From Bergeyella_A cardium (GTDB taxonomy: Bacteria; Bacteroidota; Bacteroidia; Flavobacteriales; Weeksellaceae), in assembly GCF_030012605.2 (NCBI RefSeq), contig NZ_CP114055.2: a stretch of 64,000 nucleotides of DNA; one strand, given 5' to 3'. The notes beneath the pieces are model-generated. The model was not told the origin of the DNA, did not search any database, and saw only the letters and a program-made list of their open reading frames with translations. Position numbers and translations under genes: made by a program. Below, piece after piece: positions 17,624 through 25,866 of the stretch. Position 1 is the stretch's first letter. Each line of letters begins with the position of its first letter.

Positions 17624-17938
17624 TTATTTCAAGCCATCTAATTCCGTTTGAGCATCATCTTCCGCATCAGCAATGGAGTGAGAAGCCTGCTCCTTGTACT
17701 TGTGGTACTGCTCTTTTACTTTATCAGCAGTTTTATGATATTGGTCTTTAAGCATCTCAGCCGTTTTACCATATTGTTCTCTTGCCTGCTCAGACCAGTC
17801 TTCTGCTACTTTTCTGAGCTTCTTGCGGGTCTTCTTGCCCTCCTCTGGAGCAAAAATAAGACCTAAAACTACACCTACAGCAGCACCTGCTAATAGACTG
17901 GCTAATACACTTCCTGAATTATTTCCTCTGTTTGACAT
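17624..17938 (-). CDS. YtxH domain-containing protein
   Basis: A 104-residue protein with a Gly/Ala-rich N-terminal hydrophobic helix, LASLLAGAAVGVVLGLIFAP (about 12-31), followed at once by EEGKKTRKKL, the YtxH signature. The C-terminal half is a charged helix with an imperfect repeat of the form Q-Y-x-KTA (around 55-85). YtxH proteins are small membrane-associated stress proteins of unclear function. A terminator follows, so it may be transcribed apart from the holin-like gene. Confidence 0.88.
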   Translation of the reverse strand: MSNRGNNSGSVLASLLAGAAVGVVLGLIFAPEEGKKTRKKLRKVAEDWSEQAREQYGKTAEMLKDQYHKTADKVKEQYHKYKEQASHSIADAEDDAQTELDGLK

Positions 17939-18010
17939 TTTAATTGTTTTTTAAGGTTAATATTTACTATAATCACTGCGTAAAAGTACAATAAAATTAT
18001 AATATGGGCA

Positions 18011-19003
18011 CTATGAGTGCTCAAAATTTAGGTAAAAGTCTTTTGCTTCGGAAATGACTGCATCCATTTCTTCTAATGTAAAAACTTGGAGGAATTTTTT
18101 CCTGAAATCCTTAAAGTGTGGCACCCCTCTGAAGTAGTTTGAATAATGCTGACGCATTTCTATAAGCCCAAGACGCTCACCTTTCCATTCGGTACTCCAC
18201 TCGGCGTGCTGCCTTACGGCGATAAGACGGTCTTCTATAGTAGGCTCTGGAAGAAGCTCCCCCGTTTGGAAGTAATGTTTTATCTCTTTGAATAGCCAAG
18301 GGTAGCCAATTGCCCCACGACCGATCATTATACCATCGCAATCGTATTTTGAGCGGTATTCAAGTGCTTTTTCCGGGGAATCAATATCTCCGTTTCCAAA
18401 GATTGGGATTTCTATATTGGGATTGTTTTTTATCCTGCTGATATGCTCCCAGTCCGCCTCGCCTTTGTACATCTGAGAACGGGTTCTGGCGTGTATGGTC
18501 AGTGCCTTGATACCTGCTTCCTGCAACCTTTCAGCAACTTCATCTATATTGATAGAGCTGGAATCCCAACCAAGGCGGGTTTTTACAGTTACAGGCAAGT
18601 GGGTAGAAGATACAACGGCTTTGGTAAGCCTCACCATCAGGTCTATATCTTTCAAGACGCCTGCGCCTGCACCTTTGGCTACAACTTTCTTCACGGGACA
18701 ACCGAAATTAATATCTACAAGATCGGGTTCTACGGTTTCAACGATTTTAGCGGAGAGAGACATCGCTTCTTCATCTCCACCGAAGATTTGGATTCCTACG
18801 GGGCGCTCGTAATCAAAAATATCAAGTTTCTTTCTGGATTTAATAGCATCTCTGATGAGCCCTTCGGAGGAGATAAATTCGGAGTACATAAGATCAGCAC
18901 CGTGAAGCTTGCAAAGGCGTCTAAACGGAGGATCGCTCACATCCTCCATCGGAGCAAGCAATAGAGGGAAGTCTGGCAGTTGTATATTACCTATTTTAAT
19001 CAT
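18011..19003 (-). CDS. dusB: tRNA-dihydrouridine synthase (DusB type)
   Basis: A 330-residue flavoenzyme that reduces uridine to dihydrouridine in tRNA. Recognisable segments are LAPMEDVSDPPFRRLC (FMN region), INFGCPVKKV with the conserved Cys at about 100, HARTRSQMYKGEADW and IMIGRGAIGYPWLF. It is a full-length TIM-barrel plus helical domain. A -7 promoter box ends only five bases before the ATG at 19003, so the mRNA may be nearly leaderless. Confidence 0.93.
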   Translation of the reverse strand: MIKIGNIQLPDFPLLLAPMEDVSDPPFRRLCKLHGADLMYSEFISSEGLIRDAIKSRKKLDIFDYERPVGIQIFGGDEEAMSLSAKIVETVEPDLVDINFGCPVKKVVAKGAGAGVLKDIDLMVRLTKAVVSSTHLPVTVKTRLGWDSSSINIDEVAERLQEAGIKALTIHARTRSQMYKGEADWEHISRIKNNPNIEIPIFGNGDIDSPEKALEYRSKYDCDGIMIGRGAIGYPWLFKEIKHYFQTGELLPEPTIEDRLIAVRQHAEWSTEWKGERLGLIEMRQHYSNYFRGVPHFKDFRKKFLQVFTLEEMDAVISEAKDFYLNFEHS

Positions 19004-19008
19004 AGGCG

Positions 19009-19016
19009 CAAAGATA
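19009..19016 (-). promoter_or_regulatory. -7 promoter box of dusB, very close to the ATG
   Basis: Read on the minus strand this is TATCTTTG (TAnnTTTG). Only five bases separate it from the dusB ATG at 19003, which predicts a leaderless or nearly leaderless transcript. Confidence 0.5.
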
Positions 19017-19077
19017 GATATTTGGAGCCACTTGTGAGCACGCTGTAGCTCATTGAATATCCCACTAACTACGGTAA

Positions 19078-19749
19078 CTACGGCTTAATATAAGAAAGGA
19101 TAAGGTTAAGGGTTTCTTCCTTATTAATATCTGAATTATCAATAAGAATAGCATCTTCGGCTTGGATGAGAGGGGCAATTTCTCGGGAGCTGTCAATTTT
19201 ATCACGAGTGATAAGATTCTCCCTTACAAGCTCAAAATCCATAGGTATGCCGAGCTCCTGAAGCTCTTTAAAGCGCCTCTCTGTACGCTTATCTATACTG
19301 GCAGTGAGGAAAAATTTATAATCTGCATCGGGAAGAACCACCGTACCAATATCCCTACCATCGAGGATGACACCACCGTTTTGAGCGATTTGCCGCTGAG
19401 TATGGAGGAGGAAGCTACGCACTTCTGGCTGCTTGGCAATAAGGCTCACATTATCCGAAACCTGCTGGGTACGGATTTCTTTTGAGATGTCTTTCCCATT
19501 GAGAAAAAGGATGAGGGTATTATTCACCTCCTTAAATTCAAGATTGATATCATCAAAATGAGAAAAGAGAGCAGGGAGATCTATTTCATCGTTTTTCTGG
19601 CAGTTTTGAAGGGCAAAAAAAGTTACTCCTCTATATAAAGCACCTGTATCGAGGTGGATGAGCCCTAATTTTTTAGCAATTTCTTTGGAGATGGAGCTTT
19701 TTCCTGTAGAGGAAAAGCCATCTATGGCAATTACGGGTTTTTTATTCAT
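19078..19749 (-). CDS. cmk: Cytidylate kinase
   Basis: A 223-residue nucleoside monophosphate kinase that phosphorylates CMP/dCMP with ATP. It has a P-loop GFSSTGKSS (11-19), LDTGALYRGVTF for substrate recognition and LDGRDIGTVVLPDADYKFFL, all standard for Cmk. It lies just downstream of porQ on the same strand, 25 bases after that gene's stop. This porQ-cmk adjacency is common in Flavobacteriia. Confidence 0.94.
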   Translation of the reverse strand: MNKKPVIAIDGFSSTGKSSISKEIAKKLGLIHLDTGALYRGVTFFALQNCQKNDEIDLPALFSHFDDINLEFKEVNNTLILFLNGKDISKEIRTQQVSDNVSLIAKQPEVRSFLLHTQRQIAQNGGVILDGRDIGTVVLPDADYKFFLTASIDKRTERRFKELQELGIPMDFELVRENLITRDKIDSSREIAPLIQAEDAILIDNSDINKEETLNLILSYIKP

Positions 19750-19773
19750 TGAAATATTAAAATATTGAGAAAA

Positions 19774-20778
19774 CTACCTTTTATTACCGCTAATTTCCGC
19801 GATATCTAAGGAAATACCAAACATATTCATATTAGAGGCATTGTGATAGCGTGTGTGGGCATAGTCAAACCTGAAATAGGAAATCTTGATACCAAAACCA
19901 GCAGAAAGCCCAGAGAAATTTCTTTGGTCAAGGACTGCAAGTTCATTCCCCCTCTTGATATTATAGCCAAGCCTGATATTAAAAGACTTCTCTGGGAAGA
20001 GCTCTGCACCGAAAGAAAAGTGATCTGCAATCTTCCTGAAGGTACCTACCTCTCGCCCATTGTTATCCAAATCCTGAGAGATATTAAACTGCTGTAAATC
20101 GTGTGCTGTAATGGTAAATGCGAGAGGAAAAGACTCCAAAATCTTGGTATAACCCAAATCTACCCTAAATGGAAGCCGCTCGTGGGTGCCATTATAAGTC
20201 TTAATCTGCGAACCAAAATTACGAGCAACCAAAGAAAGGCTTTCTTTTTTCTCATCGTTGTGGTAAGTAATGGCAGCAGTAGCAGAGATTGCCATAGAAT
20301 TATAGGTATCTATCTTGGAAGTGATAAGCCCGAGGCTACCGCCCACCGTCCAATCCTCTTCAAACCGGTAGGCATAATTCGCTCCAATAAAGACATCGGA
20401 AGCAGAGAAAGTTCCGTTAATATTCCCAGCTTCATCGGTTCTGTCCATACTTCCATAGTCCATATAGCGAACATTCATTCCCACCAAATGACCGCTCCCA
20501 AAATCCTTTGCATAAGCGATGCTCCCTATTTTAGAATCGGCAAGGTATGAGGCATAATGAATAGAGATTCGGTTATCCATTTCCAAGTTCATCAGAGATG
20601 GATTTACAGCCGCAATACTCACATCATAGTCTCTGATAGATACGGCATCTCCCCCCAAAGCCGCTTGGCGGGCAGAAATAGGTAAATTGAGGAAGGTATA
20701 AACGCTCTGCCCTGTCTGAGCATTAGAATACAGCGCCGCACCAATAAATAACAATGAAAGTAGTCTTCTTTTTTCCAT
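19774..20778 (-). CDS. porQ: Type IX secretion system protein PorQ
   Basis: About 334 residues from ATG at 20778. It has the signal peptide MEKRRLLSLLFIGAALYSNA and then a beta-rich outer-membrane barrel of the PorV/PorQ (FadL-like) kind, with LNLPISARQAALGGDAVS near the mature N-terminus. PorQ is an outer-membrane component of type IX secretion cargo handling. I rejected the longer in-frame ATG at 20811: a -7 box lies at 20790-20797, and the 11 extra residues would precede a normal signal peptide. It is followed by cmk. The gldKLMN genes lie about 4 kb away. Confidence 0.88.
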   Translation of the reverse strand: MEKRRLLSLLFIGAALYSNAQTGQSVYTFLNLPISARQAALGGDAVSIRDYDVSIAAVNPSLMNLEMDNRISIHYASYLADSKIGSIAYAKDFGSGHLVGMNVRYMDYGSMDRTDEAGNINGTFSASDVFIGANYAYRFEEDWTVGGSLGLITSKIDTYNSMAISATAAITYHNDEKKESLSLVARNFGSQIKTYNGTHERLPFRVDLGYTKILESFPLAFTITAHDLQQFNISQDLDNNGREVGTFRKIADHFSFGAELFPEKSFNIRLGYNIKRGNELAVLDQRNFSGLSAGFGIKISYFRFDYAHTRYHNASNMNMFGISLDIAEISGNKR

Positions 20779-20789
20779 ACTAAACTTCG

Positions 20790-20797
20790 CAAAAGTA
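20790..20797 (-). promoter_or_regulatory. -7 promoter box of porQ
   Basis: Read on the minus strand this is TACTTTTG (TAnnTTTG), 11 bases before the chosen ATG at 20778. It decides against the start at 20811. Confidence 0.55.
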
Positions 20798-20867
20798 GTG
20801 TATTTACTCATTTTCTCACAAATGAAATGCGTATATACAACGCTTTTAGCCTTGCCTTATTATATTC

Positions 20868-21509
20868 TTACCAGCTGATTTCCTTCTTATTTTTAGATTT
20901 CAAATATTCATTAATCTTTGAGAATGGTCGGCTACCGAAAAAACCTCTATGTACCGAAAATGGCGATGGATGGGCAGATTTTATCACAAAATGTTTAGCA
21001 GTATCGATATAGGCTTCTTTCTTCTGAGCAAAAGCCCCCCAAAGCACAAAGACTACACCTTCCTTTTGAGCTGAAATTTGTTGAATGATGAAGTCCGTAA
21101 ATCTCTCCCAACCCAAAGCCTGATGAGAATTGGGAGAATGAGCCCTCACGGTAAGTATAGCATTAAGGAGGAGCACCCCCTGCCTTGCCCAGCTGTCTAA
21201 TTCATTTGAAGTTTTCTTAATCCCTAAATCATCTTCTAATTCTTTAAAAATATTCTTCAAAGATGGAGGTGCAGGAACCTTATCCGAAACCGAAAAGCAG
21301 AGCCCGTTTGCCTGAAAGTCGTTATGATAAGGGTCTTGACCAATAATCACCACTTGAATATCCTCAAAGGGCGTTAGCTCTATTGCTCTAAATATTTGCT
21401 CCTTTGGTGGGAAGCATTTCCCGCTGGCATATTCCTGTTTTACGCTCTTCCAGAGGTTTGAAAAATAGTCTGTTGTTTTTATTGGAGCAAGGATTTCTTT
21501 CCAAGTCAT
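20868..21509 (-). CDS. ung: Uracil-DNA glycosylase (family 1)
   Basis: A 213-residue base-excision repair enzyme that removes uracil from DNA. The water-activating motif GQDPYH is at 57-62 and the DNA-intercalation loop HPSPFSVHRGFFG is near 180-192; VVFVLWGAFAQKK is also conserved. The start at 21509 is preceded by a -7 box at 21532-21539. It is upstream of porQ on the same strand, separated by a gap holding porQ's own promoter box. Confidence 0.95.
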   Translation of the reverse strand: MTWKEILAPIKTTDYFSNLWKSVKQEYASGKCFPPKEQIFRAIELTPFEDIQVVIIGQDPYHNDFQANGLCFSVSDKVPAPPSLKNIFKELEDDLGIKKTSNELDSWARQGVLLLNAILTVRAHSPNSHQALGWERFTDFIIQQISAQKEGVVFVLWGAFAQKKEAYIDTAKHFVIKSAHPSPFSVHRGFFGSRPFSKINEYLKSKNKKEISW

Positions 21510-21531
21510 CAGATTTTATTTTAAAAGCAAC

Positions 21532-21539
21532 CAAAAGTA
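21532..21539 (-). promoter_or_regulatory. -7 promoter box of ung
   Basis: Read on the minus strand this is TACTTTTG (TAnnTTTG), 22 bases before the ATG at 21509. Confidence 0.5.
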
Positions 21540-21699
21540 TTATTTTTTATGATGATAGGCAAAAGAGAGGTTGGAAAATTTATTTAAAACCCTATCTCAG
21601 CAATACTCAATAAGCAATAAAAACACCTGTACTTGTCCATCAATATTAAAAAGTATACCTTGCAGAGGTAATTTTATAGTAAATCTTAATCAATAAACT

Positions 21700-22587
21700 A
21701 TGGAGAAAGTGTTTTTTATATTGATGTTATTCATCGCTTCATCTATCGGCTATGCCCAAGAGAACGATATTCTCGAGCGACTTTTTGCATTAAAGAATAA
21801 TGGTAAAATATGGCTAAATGTAGATAATTATACCATCACTTCTGAGGATTTTGACTATCCTTTTGATGAAAAGGGACTAAAAAAAGCATTCAAAAAAAAT
21901 AAAATAAAGGAGAGCTGTACCAAAACTAAAAATGCAACCCTCCTCACCGATAATTTCTGTATCTCTGAGACTAAAAAAATAGCCGATGAACTCTACCAAA
22001 GCAACCATTATTATTTTATAAAGAACAGAGAGGGAAAAATAAAATTAGTATGGTTTGCAAAAGCGGGCAGTACAGATCAAAATATAGAAGAGACCCTTGT
22101 AAATATGCTCTTTGAAGATAAAATACCACAGGAAAAATTCCTCCCCATAAATCCTACTCGGCTCAATATCTTAGACAAGGAAATTATGCTGGGGACCAAG
22201 TGCTATTGGACGATGATAAACACCATACAATGCCCCTATAATGGAGAGATGAACTGGGCACTGCACAAGACACTGCAAGGGGCAAAGGAATCCGTGGAAA
22301 ATCAATTAAAACTCTCCAAGAGCAGAAGTGAAGGCAAAATACAATCTGAAGAGACGGTCATGATCACCTTCCTCGGTGTGCCTGTACAAGCTAAAAAAGT
22401 CATCTTCTCCCTAAAAGGTATAAATGCTCTGCTTGTAGGAAATAAGGCACAGCTAATCGTTTATTATGTAGCTGAAAATATCAATGGGAAGAATATAAGC
22501 TGTGTAATGAGTTTCTGGAATGACGATGTGCTCAATCCAAAAACCAAACTCCCTGCCCTTATCGAGCAGCTCATAGAAATACAATAG
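21700..22587 (+). CDS. Exported protein of unknown function
   Basis: A 295-residue protein I do not recognise. It starts with a signal peptide, MEKVFFILMLFIASSIGYAQ, so it is exported. The mature part is charged and mixed alpha/beta, with Cys at several positions but no clear catalytic motif. The reading frame is intact and well separated from its neighbours, with a strong terminator downstream. It could be a lineage-specific periplasmic or surface protein. Confidence 0.65.
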   Translation: MEKVFFILMLFIASSIGYAQENDILERLFALKNNGKIWLNVDNYTITSEDFDYPFDEKGLKKAFKKNKIKESCTKTKNATLLTDNFCISETKKIADELYQSNHYYFIKNREGKIKLVWFAKAGSTDQNIEETLVNMLFEDKIPQEKFLPINPTRLNILDKEIMLGTKCYWTMINTIQCPYNGEMNWALHKTLQGAKESVENQLKLSKSRSEGKIQSEETVMITFLGVPVQAKKVIFSLKGINALLVGNKAQLIVYYVAENINGKNISCVMSFWNDDVLNPKTKLPALIEQLIEIQ

Positions 22588-22634
22588 TCTCTACTGCTCT
22601 CCCCCCCCTATTATTGTAGTGAGATATACAGACG

Positions 22635-22658
22635 AAAGCCTTAGAAATCTAAGGCTTT
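22635..22658 (+). terminator. Terminator after the exported protein gene
   Basis: Arms AAAGCCTTAGA (22635-22645) and TCTAAGGCTTT (22648-22658) with a very tight loop, followed by TATTATTT. The same stem sequence is used by the terminator at 24857-24886. Confidence 0.75.
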
Positions 22659-22788
22659 TATTATTTCTAGTCAAAGGGCTTATTATCGAGATAAATCTCA
22701 TTGAAATCTTAATTTTAATAATAATTTTAACATTTAGAAAGGGAAGTATTAACACTAAAAAGGGATATTAAACCAGAAAAATAATTCC

Positions 22789-22796
22789 TACATTTG
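22789..22796 (+). promoter_or_regulatory. -7 promoter box of the DUF3857/transglutaminase gene
   Basis: TACATTTG (TAnnTTTG), 20 bases before the ATG at 22817. Confidence 0.5.
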
Positions 22797-22816
22797 GGCT
22801 CGAAAAAAAAACGCAT

Positions 22817-24826
22817 ATGAACAGACAGGAATATGAATTCTGTGAGCCGAAACACTGGGCTAAGAAAATAAGTGATGAACAGCTGATAAGCTATCTGCAC
22901 GAGACCGAGTTCTCCAAAGAGCAAACCGATGAAGGAAGAGATTATTGCTTTGTATTGGATAAGGTAATCTATACCTCCGATGAGGAAAATGCTGAGTACA
23001 AACTAATGGCATACTCACTCAACCAGCCCGATAACCTAAAAGCAGCCTCTGTGTATGAACACATACTTGAAGAGGGCGGGCAGTACCTCATCCACAGGAT
23101 TTCTATCCTTAGAGACGGAGTACTTATTGATAAAACCCCAGATGTAAGCATAAAAGTCCTCGATGAGGAGAATGAGAGTAACGGCGGCGTACTCCAAAGC
23201 CTCAAAAAGGTAAATATTACTATTAAAGATCTCAGGCTTTATGATATACTCATCCTTGAGGATACCCTTACAAAACATTTTACTGAGAAAGACTTCCTAC
23301 GAAAGGCTTTCTACCGCTCCATTGTGGTAAGCCCGGATACCTATTGGGCATACGGCTTGTATAGCTTTGAACTAATTAACGACAGGACACAACCTCTCAC
23401 CTACAAAAAGCACTTCTACCGAGGTGAAAACGGCAATCTCCTACCTGATGAAACAGGTGAGATACCACAAGGTGAACGCTTCAAATTCTCTCATAACGAT
23501 TATATTAATGATCTGGATGTGCAACGGGAAGTATACCCATTCATAGACTTTGTAACCAAAGCGAGCTGGGAAGAACTCTCCAACTTCATTACACCATACT
23601 ACGAGCAGGTAGTAACGGAACATCCACTATCCTCCTATGCACCAGAATTTGCTAAGCAATTGGATGAGATAGAGGATAAAGACCAGCAAATCGCCTTTGC
23701 AATAGAGTATGTACAAAACCATATACGCTACATCTACAATGAAATGGAGATGCATGGGCACATTCCCCAATCGCCAGATATTACTTTTACCAACAAGCAG
23801 GGCGACTGTAAAGCAAAGTGCGTACTCCTGAAAACCTTCTTTGATTACTTGAACATTAGCTCTGAGATTATCCTCGTGAATTTCCAGGCAGACCATTACC
23901 TTAGGGTATATCAGCCGTCTCTCCTCGCCTTTAATCATGTAATTCTAAAAGTTCATTACAACGATAAGGAGTATTTCGTAGACCCTACTCTGCTTGATGA
24001 GTATGGTGGACTGGAAAACGGAAGCATCGTCTCCTTCTGCTATTATCTCCCGATAAGACAAGGGGCAAGCCTGCAACAAAGACCTGCTGTAAGCCGTACC
24101 AACTACGGTATAGAGGAGGAAATCAACATCAATGTGGTGAACAACAAAGGGAAAATCAGTATTAAGTCCAAGTACCGAAACAACCGTGCCAATGCGATGA
24201 GAAGGTACTTCCGAAATGCTAATAAACGAGAAATTATCGATAGCTGGAATAATTTCATTTTCTATTCTATGAACTTCCATAATGATAGAAAAGAGGAGGA
24301 TATACGCAATGTATTCATCAATCCTAAAATTGAAATCATTTCCGATGATAAACTCAATAATGAATTCATTACTGAATACACCGCAGAGGTAGATAATGCT
24401 TACTTTACCGATAAAAACAATGGCAGAAGGTTCCTAATGTTCTTTGACCATAATATCAATAAGAATGTGGGCGACTTTAATCATAAGGATATCCTCTACT
24501 GGCATAATTTCGACAGGGAGAAGTATGCCATCCACCTCAATACTGATGAAAGTATTGATACTAAGGAAAAATATACTGTACAAGAGCTGAGTATCAATCA
24601 CAAATATCTCTCCCACACGATAAAAAAAGATATCAGGAAAAATGGTGGTAGTGCCTATATAGACTATAACCCAATATCTAATGTGGAAATACCTCACGAT
24701 GAAATCGAGGAACTGAAAAAGCAGTACAGGGAAATCTCTGACAGCAATTTTGGGCTGGGAATAGACATTATTGAGAAAGGATTCTTTAACAAGCTGAAAT
24801 TCGCTATCAACAAAATACTGAAATAA
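22817..24826 (+). CDS. DUF3857 and transglutaminase-like domain protein
   Basis: A 669-residue protein. Residues about 50-230 look like a DUF3857 domain, and about 290-400 like a transglutaminase/protease-like fold with a complete Cys-His-Asp set: C331 in QGDCKAKC, H374 in FNHVIL and D389 in FVDPTLLD. A beta-rich C-terminal region follows. Related proteins usually have a signal peptide; none is evident here from the chosen start, so it may be cytoplasmic. The substrate is unknown; peptide or amide-bond chemistry is likely. It is a single-gene unit between its own promoter box and terminator. Confidence 0.75.
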   Translation: MNRQEYEFCEPKHWAKKISDEQLISYLHETEFSKEQTDEGRDYCFVLDKVIYTSDEENAEYKLMAYSLNQPDNLKAASVYEHILEEGGQYLIHRISILRDGVLIDKTPDVSIKVLDEENESNGGVLQSLKKVNITIKDLRLYDILILEDTLTKHFTEKDFLRKAFYRSIVVSPDTYWAYGLYSFELINDRTQPLTYKKHFYRGENGNLLPDETGEIPQGERFKFSHNDYINDLDVQREVYPFIDFVTKASWEELSNFITPYYEQVVTEHPLSSYAPEFAKQLDEIEDKDQQIAFAIEYVQNHIRYIYNEMEMHGHIPQSPDITFTNKQGDCKAKCVLLKTFFDYLNISSEIILVNFQADHYLRVYQPSLLAFNHVILKVHYNDKEYFVDPTLLDEYGGLENGSIVSFCYYLPIRQGASLQQRPAVSRTNYGIEEEININVVNNKGKISIKSKYRNNRANAMRRYFRNANKREIIDSWNNFIFYSMNFHNDRKEEDIRNVFINPKIEIISDDKLNNEFITEYTAEVDNAYFTDKNNGRRFLMFFDHNINKNVGDFNHKDILYWHNFDREKYAIHLNTDESIDTKEKYTVQELSINHKYLSHTIKKDIRKNGGSAYIDYNPISNVEIPHDEIEELKKQYREISDSNFGLGIDIIEKGFFNKLKFAINKILK

Positions 24827-24856
24827 GCAGGATTAACGGACTTCATTTTATGAACT

Positions 24857-24886
24857 AAAAAAGCCTTAGAAATATCTAAGGCTTTT
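24857..24886. terminator. Bidirectional terminator between convergent genes
   Basis: AAAAAAGCCTTAGA (24857-24870), AATA loop, TCTAAGGCTTTT (24875-24886). It has A-run and T-run on opposite sides and lies between the converging 22817-24826 gene and gldN, so it can serve both. Confidence 0.85.
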
Positions 24887-24905
24887 GGTTTTATTTAGTG
24901 TTTGT

Positions 24906-25841
24906 TTAGTAGTTCCACATATCATTTTCCATCTGTAGAATCTGGTCTTTTATACGCTCACTTTCCTCGAGCTGTTCATCGGCATCATTAGGGATATAAT
25001 CGGAGATTACACCACTGCCCTGCCCCGAACCAGACTTGTAGATGACAGATGAGAACCTCCTTGCATTAAGGATATCATCAAATGAAATATTGGAAGAGAG
25101 GTTTCTATTATTAAAGACGATAGAATTCGCCAATACTTCCCTTGCATTTGGATAGAAAATCCAAAAGAGGTCTATATAGGTATCATCTTGTGCTATCGGC
25201 ATACCATCGGGACCTACTTGCCCCATTGCAGAAGGGTCTTGCCCCATTGCTGCTATACCAAGAAGGCGATACTTCATCTGAGAATCTCTCTTGTCTATAT
25301 ACCACATCCCTTTAATCTTAATGAGCTTCACATTGTCGGACTTTACCTCGTAGATATCGGTATATTCCCTCTTTTGCTCATCAGATAGAGGCGCTCCCTG
25401 TTCATTGATTTTCTCAACCCCCGCATCGGAGAGCGATTCAAACCTTACACGGTTCTTTATAGCCTCTGGCTCAAGTTTGGTCTGGAACATCTCATCATCA
25501 TAAACCTCCGTAATTTTCCCTTCAATAATCGCATCATAAAGAATTTGGAATAATGATTTATTCTGACTCACAAGCCCATCACTATTCTGATAAAACGGTT
25601 GATTTATCCTGTCATTCAAATCTATGATTTCCCATACGACCATACTTTTAAGGATATCTTTCTCGTCTATATAGCCATATTTAAGAGGTTCTATCTTGGT
25701 GGAAACCACTGAATCTCCCACCATCTGTTTGTTTTCTTCTCTTAGTTTTCTGAATTCCTCTGGAGAAGTAGCATTTAATATGGTCTGAGAAAATGCTAAC
25801 CCAGAAACTAAAATCATAAAACTGCAAATTATCTTTTTCAT
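24906..25841 (-). CDS. gldN: Gliding motility / type IX secretion protein GldN
   Basis: About 311 residues from ATG at 25841, with the signal peptide MKKIICSFMILVSGLAFSQ. GldN (PorN) is a periplasmic protein that forms a ring complex with the lipoprotein GldK beneath the outer membrane. The conserved middle includes DLFWIFYPNAREVLAN and a nearby DDIL segment. I chose 25841 over the in-frame start at 25877, which would overlap gldM and push the signal peptide inward. It is the last gene of gldKLMN and ends at a bidirectional terminator. Confidence 0.93.
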   Translation of the reverse strand: MKKIICSFMILVSGLAFSQTILNATSPEEFRKLREENKQMVGDSVVSTKIEPLKYGYIDEKDILKSMVVWEIIDLNDRINQPFYQNSDGLVSQNKSLFQILYDAIIEGKITEVYDDEMFQTKLEPEAIKNRVRFESLSDAGVEKINEQGAPLSDEQKREYTDIYEVKSDNVKLIKIKGMWYIDKRDSQMKYRLLGIAAMGQDPSAMGQVGPDGMPIAQDDTYIDLFWIFYPNAREVLANSIVFNNRNLSSNISFDDILNARRFSSVIYKSGSGQGSGVISDYIPNDADEQLEESERIKDQILQMENDMWNY

Positions 25842-25866
25842 TTGATGATGATTTTTGAAATCAATA

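Noticed and set aside
16722..17938. Prophage remnant because of a holin-like protein
   Set aside because: PF07332-type proteins are ordinary chromosomal envelope proteins in this phylum, and YtxH lies beside it; no phage gene is present.
20779..20811. Longer start for porQ at 20811
   Set aside because: It spans a promoter box at 20790-20797 and would put extra residues before a normal signal peptide.
22601..22608. Eight-C run as a phase-variation tract
   Set aside because: It lies 13 bases after the stop of the 21700-22587 gene and before its terminator, so changes in length would not alter any reading frame.
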